From Pirellula staleyi DSM 6068 (lineage in GTDB: Bacteria > Planctomycetota > Planctomycetia > Pirellulales > Pirellulaceae): DNA of 57,405 nt. Shown here piece by piece: positions 53,080-57,405 of the stretch (positions within the stretch are counted from its first letter, which is position 1; each line of letters starts with the position of its first letter). Location of the stretch: positions 1 through 57,405 of the forward strand of contig CAMDKL010000014.1 in NCBI GenBank assembly GCA_945900945.1, in the 5' to 3' direction. The notes beneath the pieces are model-generated. The model made no database searches, was not told the origin of the DNA, and worked only from the letters and a program-made list of their open reading frames with translations. Made by a program: the position numbers and the translations under genes.

Positions 53080-54555
53080 CTAAGAAGGTTTCTTACGCAG
53101 ATCGAGCCACTCGCTGTGAAATGTTCCAGGCATGTCTGTTCGCTGGTAAGTATGCGCTCCGAAGTAATCCCTCTGAGCTTGTAACAGATTCGATGGCAAA
53201 CGAGCCAAGCGGTAGCTGTCATAGTAAGCCAACGCGGCAGTAAACGCTGGAGCGGGAAGTCCCAAGTGAGTTGCTGCCATAACAGCCGCACGCCACGACT
53301 CCTGAGCCTTTTCAATCGCTTGTTTGAAATAAGGGTATAGCAAAAGATTTTCCAGATCGGGTTGCACATCAAACGCTTCCTTGATCCGGTCGAGGAATTG
53401 AGCTCGGATAATGCAGCCACCTCGCCACAGCAAAGCGCAATCGCCATAGTTCAAGTCCCAATGATGCTCCTTGCTGGCTTCCTGCAATTGGACAAAGCCT
53501 TGAGCATAAGAGCAGATCTTCGACGCATACAGTGCTTGTCGTACTGCCTCTACAAACGCTTTTTTGTCCCCGACGAGCTTTTTGACAGCAGCGTCGAAGT
53601 GGATATTGTGAGATGCGGCAGGTGATGGCAATATCTTGCTCGCGCGAACGCGAGCCTCTTTGATCGATGACAATGATCGTGCATAGACCGCAGTTGTTAC
53701 CAGCGTCGATGGCACTCCAAGATCCAGAGCGAGTTGACTCATCCACTTCCCCGTTCCCTTGGCCCCGGCTACGTCGAGAATCTTGTCGACGAGAAATCCG
53801 TCTCGACCCTGATCATCTTTAGCGCTGAAAATATCCCTAGATATTTCGATCAGGTAACTTTGCAATTCCCCCTTATTCCAATCCGAAAAGACATCATAAA
53901 GCTCATCGTTGGAAAGCCCTGCCGCTTCCTTCAATAGAAAGTAAGCTTCGCAGATCAATTGCATGTCACCATACTCGATGCCATTGTGGACCATCTTGAC
54001 GTAGTGGCCCGCACCACGAGGACCAACCCATTCGCAACAGGGGATGTCATTGTTTGGTCCGACTTTGGCAGCGATCGATTGAAAAATCGGTTTGATGGTT
54101 TCCCAAGCCGCCTTGCTCCCACCAGGCATGAGACTAGGGCCTTTCAGTGCCCCCTCTTCGCCACCGGATACACCCGCTCCAACGAACAACAGGCCCTTGC
54201 TTTCGATGTACTTCGTTCGTCGTTCCGTATCTGCAAAATGCGTGTTGCCACCGTCAATGATGATGTCGCCCGGTTCAAGGTGCGGGAGCACTTGCTCGAT
54301 CAAATCATCCACAGCAGGGCCAGCCTTGACTAGCATCATGACTATGCGAGGACGCTTGAGACTCTTGATCATTTCAATGATAGAATGGCAACCAACGAAG
54401 TTTTTGCCATTGGCACGTCCCTTCATTAGACTGTCTACTTTGTCGACAGAGCGATTGAAAACCGCGACGCGGTAACCTCGACTCTCAACATTAAGAGCAA
54501 GATTCTCACCCATTACAGCTAGGCCGATCAGGCCGAAGTCGCACAAATCGCTCAT
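53080..54555 (-). CDS. gnd: 6-phosphogluconate dehydrogenase, decarboxylating
   Basis: Oxidises 6-phosphogluconate to ribulose 5-phosphate and CO2 with NADP, in the oxidative pentose phosphate pathway. It has 491 residues. The Rossmann fold begins GLIGLAVMGENLALNVESRG (GxGxxG-like). Then come IIIDGGNTHFADTERRTKYI, FVGAGVSGGEEGALKGPSLM and VGPRGAGHYVKMVHNGIEYG with the catalytic Lys and His region. The C-terminal helical domain has DYFGAHTYQRTDMPGTFHSE. It makes ribose 5-phosphate precursors for the Prs enzyme encoded elsewhere in the window. No zwf or pgl is adjacent. Confidence 0.96.
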   Translation of the reverse strand: MSDLCDFGLIGLAVMGENLALNVESRGYRVAVFNRSVDKVDSLMKGRANGKNFVGCHSIIEMIKSLKRPRIVMMLVKAGPAVDDLIEQVLPHLEPGDIIIDGGNTHFADTERRTKYIESKGLLFVGAGVSGGEEGALKGPSLMPGGSKAAWETIKPIFQSIAAKVGPNNDIPCCEWVGPRGAGHYVKMVHNGIEYGDMQLICEAYFLLKEAAGLSNDELYDVFSDWNKGELQSYLIEISRDIFSAKDDQGRDGFLVDKILDVAGAKGTGKWMSQLALDLGVPSTLVTTAVYARSLSSIKEARVRASKILPSPAASHNIHFDAAVKKLVGDKKAFVEAVRQALYASKICSYAQGFVQLQEASKEHHWDLNYGDCALLWRGGCIIRAQFLDRIKEAFDVQPDLENLLLYPYFKQAIEKAQESWRAAVMAATHLGLPAPAFTAALAYYDSYRLARLPSNLLQAQRDYFGAHTYQRTDMPGTFHSEWLDLRKKPS

Positions 54556-54786
54556 AAGATTTCAGTTGCCGTAAACAACCGTCGCAAAAAAAGTGTACAT
54601 GCAAATTTAAATGCTGGTGTTTCGTTAAACAGCAGCCCTGCCAAAAAGAGGATTCTAGCTCGGTTTTCCCATCCCATCAATTGCTATTGATTGGGCTTCC
54701 CGCCCCAGCAGGATTTTTGATATGACCTCCCAATTGAACGTTCTATCCCAATCTTTCAGTGGCAACCCGGCAAGGATGTCAGGTAC

Positions 54787-57012
54787 ATGAAGCGATTCGT
54801 TTATGCAGCCGCAGCAATAGTTCTATCAGGTGTACTCGTCATTCTGGCAGTAGCCATCGCGCAACGTGACGCCCGCGTAAGCGAGATTTCTTCTATCGAA
54901 AACGAACTTCCCTACGCAAACCAACCGGCACAACCTATCTCTGGCAGCAGTTTGGATGGACTCGGCAACGAGTTTTCCCAATCCAACAATTGGCCACCTG
55001 TTCCCATCGTACGAGGCAATGACTCACCACTTCCGTCGTCTCGTCCCTCGACTAACGCATCGTTGACTTCTTATTCTGGAGAGAGCGTTTCGCCTGCGAA
55101 TCCGAACGATAATCGTGGCATTACTCGCAAATCCAACTCCCCAGGACGACTTGCGGAACCGCCACCCCTGAGTGCGCTCAACTCATTCCTCACCCCAAGC
55201 TCAAGTCCATCCTTTCCAAACGCGATGGAAAATTTAAACGCAAATCTGCCAAACACTTTGCCGGTCATGCCAAACAACCTACCCAACATGCCTACTTCGA
55301 CTGCTAACGATTTTGGAACTCAATCGATTGGCAACAACCAGCAGCAGCACAACAGCCTGCCAAGCTCATCGATTGGCTCCGAAAATAACCTGCCCGCGGA
55401 ACCGTCTAACCCAGCTTTTCCCAAGCCAAAGCTAACGACAGTGGCTACTCCGGATTTACCTCAGCCTGTTGCATCTTTCGGAGTGACTACTCAATCTGAT
55501 TTACCTGGTTCCCAATCCTTGCCCTCATTACCCTATTCTTCCCCGACAATCGACGGGACATCAAGCCTTTCTTCAAACTCAACGGCAACACCAAAGTTGG
55601 TAGGGTTTTCCAGCGCGGCACCAGGAGTGCGACAATTGGAGGGATCTCAAAATCCGAGCTTGGAAATCCAAAAGCGTGCGCCCAACGAAGTCCAAGTAGG
55701 CATTCCAGCCACCTTCACCGTCCTGGTCCGCAATGTCGGCAACGCAACCGCATTCGATGTCCATGTCGTGGACGCCGTTCCCAAAGGAGCAAAGCTACTT
55801 CGGACGAGTCCTCAAGCCCAACCGAATGGACCAAATGGTCTGAGCTGGAAACTTGGCGAAATGCAAGCCGGGGCTGAGCAAATGCTGACCATCGAATTAG
55901 TACCCGAATCAGAAGGTGAAATCGGTTCCGTCGCCAGCGTCAATTTTGCGGCTCAAGCCTCCGTTCGAACCATCAGCACCCAACCCAAATTGTTGGTCAA
56001 GCAGTTGCTTGAGCCACTCGTTCTCGGAGGTGACAATGTCAAAATTATGATCGACGTATCGAACACAGGGACGGGCACTGCACGTGGTGTTCGATTGGAA
56101 GAGGACGTTCCTCAAAATATGCGTCACGCCTCGGGGGCAAAAGTACTTGAGCTATCCGTTGGCGATCTTGCACCTGGCGAATCCCAAAAATTCAGTATTG
56201 AATTGACAGCGGTAACCGCTGGCAAAGTGGCAAATATCCTTCGAGTAATCGCCGAAAACTCCATCGCCAACGAGTCCAGTTCGCCCATTGAAGTCATATC
56301 CCCAAAGCTCCAAATCGGAGTGGAAGGACCTAGATTGCGATATTTAGAACGTCAAGCAACCTACACTGCGAGCATTACCAACACAGGCACGGCTATTGCA
56401 ACCAACGTCGACTTGATCGTTTACTTGGCTAGCGGGTTGCAATTTAACTCAGCTGAGAATCGGGGCGAGTACATTCCAAACCAACACGCCGTCATGTGGC
56501 AGTTGGCGGAATTGGCAGCTGGCCAGACTGCCGCTACCAAAGTAACGGTTCTACCCGTTGAAGAAGGTGATTTCGTTCTGCGAATGCATGCGACCGCCGA
56601 TTCGATTCGAGCGGAAGCCGTAGAAAAGCCAGTTCGTGTCGAAGGCCAAAGCGAACTCGCTTTTTCCATCGAAGACGACAACGATCCAATCGAAACCGAT
56701 GGCAAAACGACCTATGTAGTCAAAATTGCAAACACAGGCACGCGAGTCGACAACGACGTGCAGCTACTAATCGATCTGCCAGACGGTGCCAACGTAGAAC
56801 AAGTGGATGCACCAGTAAACTATCAAGTCACACAGCGTGCAATTCAGTTCTCGCCGATCGCACAAATGAAATCCAAAGACCAACAAACGATTCGAATCGT
56901 AGTCCGGCATTCCCGAGAGGGAACCCACGTGCTCCGAGCTCAGCTCAAGAGTAATCTGCGGCCAAGTGCGGTCATCAAGGAAGAAAGCACACAGGTCTAT
57001 CGCGATCAATAA
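54787..57012 (+). CDS. large DUF11-repeat envelope protein
   Basis: A 741-residue protein. A hydrophobic segment (YAAAAIVLSGVLVILAVAIA) anchors or exports it. Residues about 30-300 are low-complexity, rich in Ser, Pro, Asn and Leu. At least three DUF11-type beta domains follow: VGIPATFTVLVRNVGNATAF with GNATAFDVHVVDAVPKGAKL (from about 305), then IDVSNTGTGTARGVRLEEDV (about 415) and ITNTGTAIATNVDLIVYLAS (about 530), and a weaker one at IANTGTRVDNDVQLLIDLPD (about 635). DUF11 repeats are extracellular beta-sandwiches. It may extend from the membrane or be surface-exposed. It looks transcribed alone. The domain count is a visual estimate. Confidence 0.82.
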   Translation: MKRFVYAAAAIVLSGVLVILAVAIAQRDARVSEISSIENELPYANQPAQPISGSSLDGLGNEFSQSNNWPPVPIVRGNDSPLPSSRPSTNASLTSYSGESVSPANPNDNRGITRKSNSPGRLAEPPPLSALNSFLTPSSSPSFPNAMENLNANLPNTLPVMPNNLPNMPTSTANDFGTQSIGNNQQQHNSLPSSSIGSENNLPAEPSNPAFPKPKLTTVATPDLPQPVASFGVTTQSDLPGSQSLPSLPYSSPTIDGTSSLSSNSTATPKLVGFSSAAPGVRQLEGSQNPSLEIQKRAPNEVQVGIPATFTVLVRNVGNATAFDVHVVDAVPKGAKLLRTSPQAQPNGPNGLSWKLGEMQAGAEQMLTIELVPESEGEIGSVASVNFAAQASVRTISTQPKLLVKQLLEPLVLGGDNVKIMIDVSNTGTGTARGVRLEEDVPQNMRHASGAKVLELSVGDLAPGESQKFSIELTAVTAGKVANILRVIAENSIANESSSPIEVISPKLQIGVEGPRLRYLERQATYTASITNTGTAIATNVDLIVYLASGLQFNSAENRGEYIPNQHAVMWQLAELAAGQTAATKVTVLPVEEGDFVLRMHATADSIRAEAVEKPVRVEGQSELAFSIEDDNDPIETDGKTTYVVKIANTGTRVDNDVQLLIDLPDGANVEQVDAPVNYQVTQRAIQFSPIAQMKSKDQQTIRIVVRHSREGTHVLRAQLKSNLRPSAVIKEESTQVYRDQ

Positions 57013-57293
57013 GGCAATATTGTAGAACAGTTGTCCCAACGATTTCTGGAGCTGGCCATACGCCGGCCAAATTATTCCCGATAGAATGCCAGACGCGATT
57101 GCTGTGTGCATTTGGTGAGCGTTCACGACAGCCAGGGTCGAATTGGCGCTGCCGCCTTGGGCGCGCTCAGCTAGACGTTTAGGCTCGTCCGCAGAATCTG
57201 TGGGTAAAAAGCGCTTGATATAGCTCCGCATCAGCGCGTTGGATTTTTCGCATTAGGCAACCGGCCAATAAAAACGTACCAACGAACCCACTT
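57013..57293. other. edge region, no gene assigned
   Basis: Bases between the DUF11 gene and the terminal repeat. A minus-strand frame (57231 down into the DUF11 gene) starts RSYIKRFLPTDSADEPKRLA; its later part is antisense to the DUF11 gene. The first 70 codons might be a remnant of something, but no family could be named. No terminator with a T tract is apparent. Confidence 0.4.
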
Positions 57294-57395
57294 CTGGGTG
57301 GGACAGTCGGTTCACGCGGAAGTTTCTTGATGGCTGCCACTCATAAGAATGATTTGACGCTTAGTTTTCTCGCGTGAATCGACTGTCCTACCCAG
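57294..57395. repeat. 25-bp inverted repeat pair at the right edge
   Basis: Arms at 57294-57318 and 57371-57395 match at 23 of 25 positions in inverted orientation, around GGACAGTCGRTTCACGCG, with 52 bases between. A 14/15 match to part of the arm (AATCGACTGTCC) recurs at 1769-1783, 3 bases before the TPR gene start. They could be ends of a small mobile repeat; the window stops too soon to tell. Confidence 0.78.
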
Positions 57396-57405
57396 ATTGC
57401 CGGTC

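Noticed and set aside
56767-57231. 154-codon minus-strand frame at the right edge
   Set aside because: More than half is antisense to the DUF11 gene and no family is recognised; kept only as a note.

Overview
The window comes from a planctomycete, most likely order Pirellulales. The evidence is the family content: two pairs of DUF1501 and DUF1549/DUF1553 genes (one with a PSCyt1-type cytochrome domain), DUF1570, DUF4159, DUF1571, DUF1080, a small DUF6800-like protein, a CRTAC1-like FG-GAP lipoprotein, and a GlmU-like nucleotidyltransferase without its acyltransferase half that overlaps prs. Most of the window is ordinary chromosome with housekeeping genes. I see no tRNA, rRNA, CRISPR array, prophage, or obvious multi-gene defence or biosynthetic cluster.

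Layout. 1-5.2 kb: a 5'-truncated, frameshifted DDE transposase; a TPR gene with a CRTAC1-like lipoprotein gene; then a decayed region with a broken AAA-type signalling ATPase and a 157-bp inverted-repeat element carrying a possible GxxExxY remnant. 5.2-7.7 kb: DUF1570 metallopeptidase-like and DUF4159 genes. 8.0-14.1 kb: map, glmU-like/prs, a DUF6800-like gene, purA, uppS, and a short gene split by an in-frame stop. 14.1-19.1 kb: NHL propeller, DUF1080, sugar isomerase and HtrA protease. 19.2-24.5 kb: DUF1501 then DUF1549/DUF1553, and an anti-sigma-like membrane protein. 24.8-28.8 kb: a compact operon of PPIase, recO, BamD-like and LptE-like genes. 28.9-38.5 kb: rsmD-like gene, a gutted VWA (YfbK-like) pseudogene, pyruvate carboxylase, M16 peptidase, Rieske protein and L,D-transpeptidase. 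38.5-46 kb: mutarotase, ribH, rho, purN, a TlpA-like thioredoxin, class II aldolase and a DUF1571 pair. 46.3-57 kb: YidC with a PDZ-like insert, a second PSCyt1/DUF1549/DUF1553 plus DUF1501 pair, gnd, and a large DUF11-repeat envelope protein.

Themes. Central carbon metabolism (pyc, fba, gnd, mutarotase) and nucleotide or cofactor synthesis (prs, purA, purN, ribH) are scattered as single genes. Envelope biogenesis is well represented: YidC, BamD-like, LptE-like, UppS, GlmU-like, L,D-transpeptidase, HtrA and M16. This fits a Gram-negative-type envelope with outer membrane and peptidoglycan.

The most interesting signals are not a new gene cluster. They are structural: several dispersed palindromic repeat families, three different kinds of gene decay (homopolymer frameshift, domain-sized internal deletion, clean in-frame stop), a YidC with an embedded PDZ-like domain, and a CX4CH haem-like motif in one of the two DUF1549 proteins. 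Family names were assigned by recognising motifs in the translations; no database search was possible.
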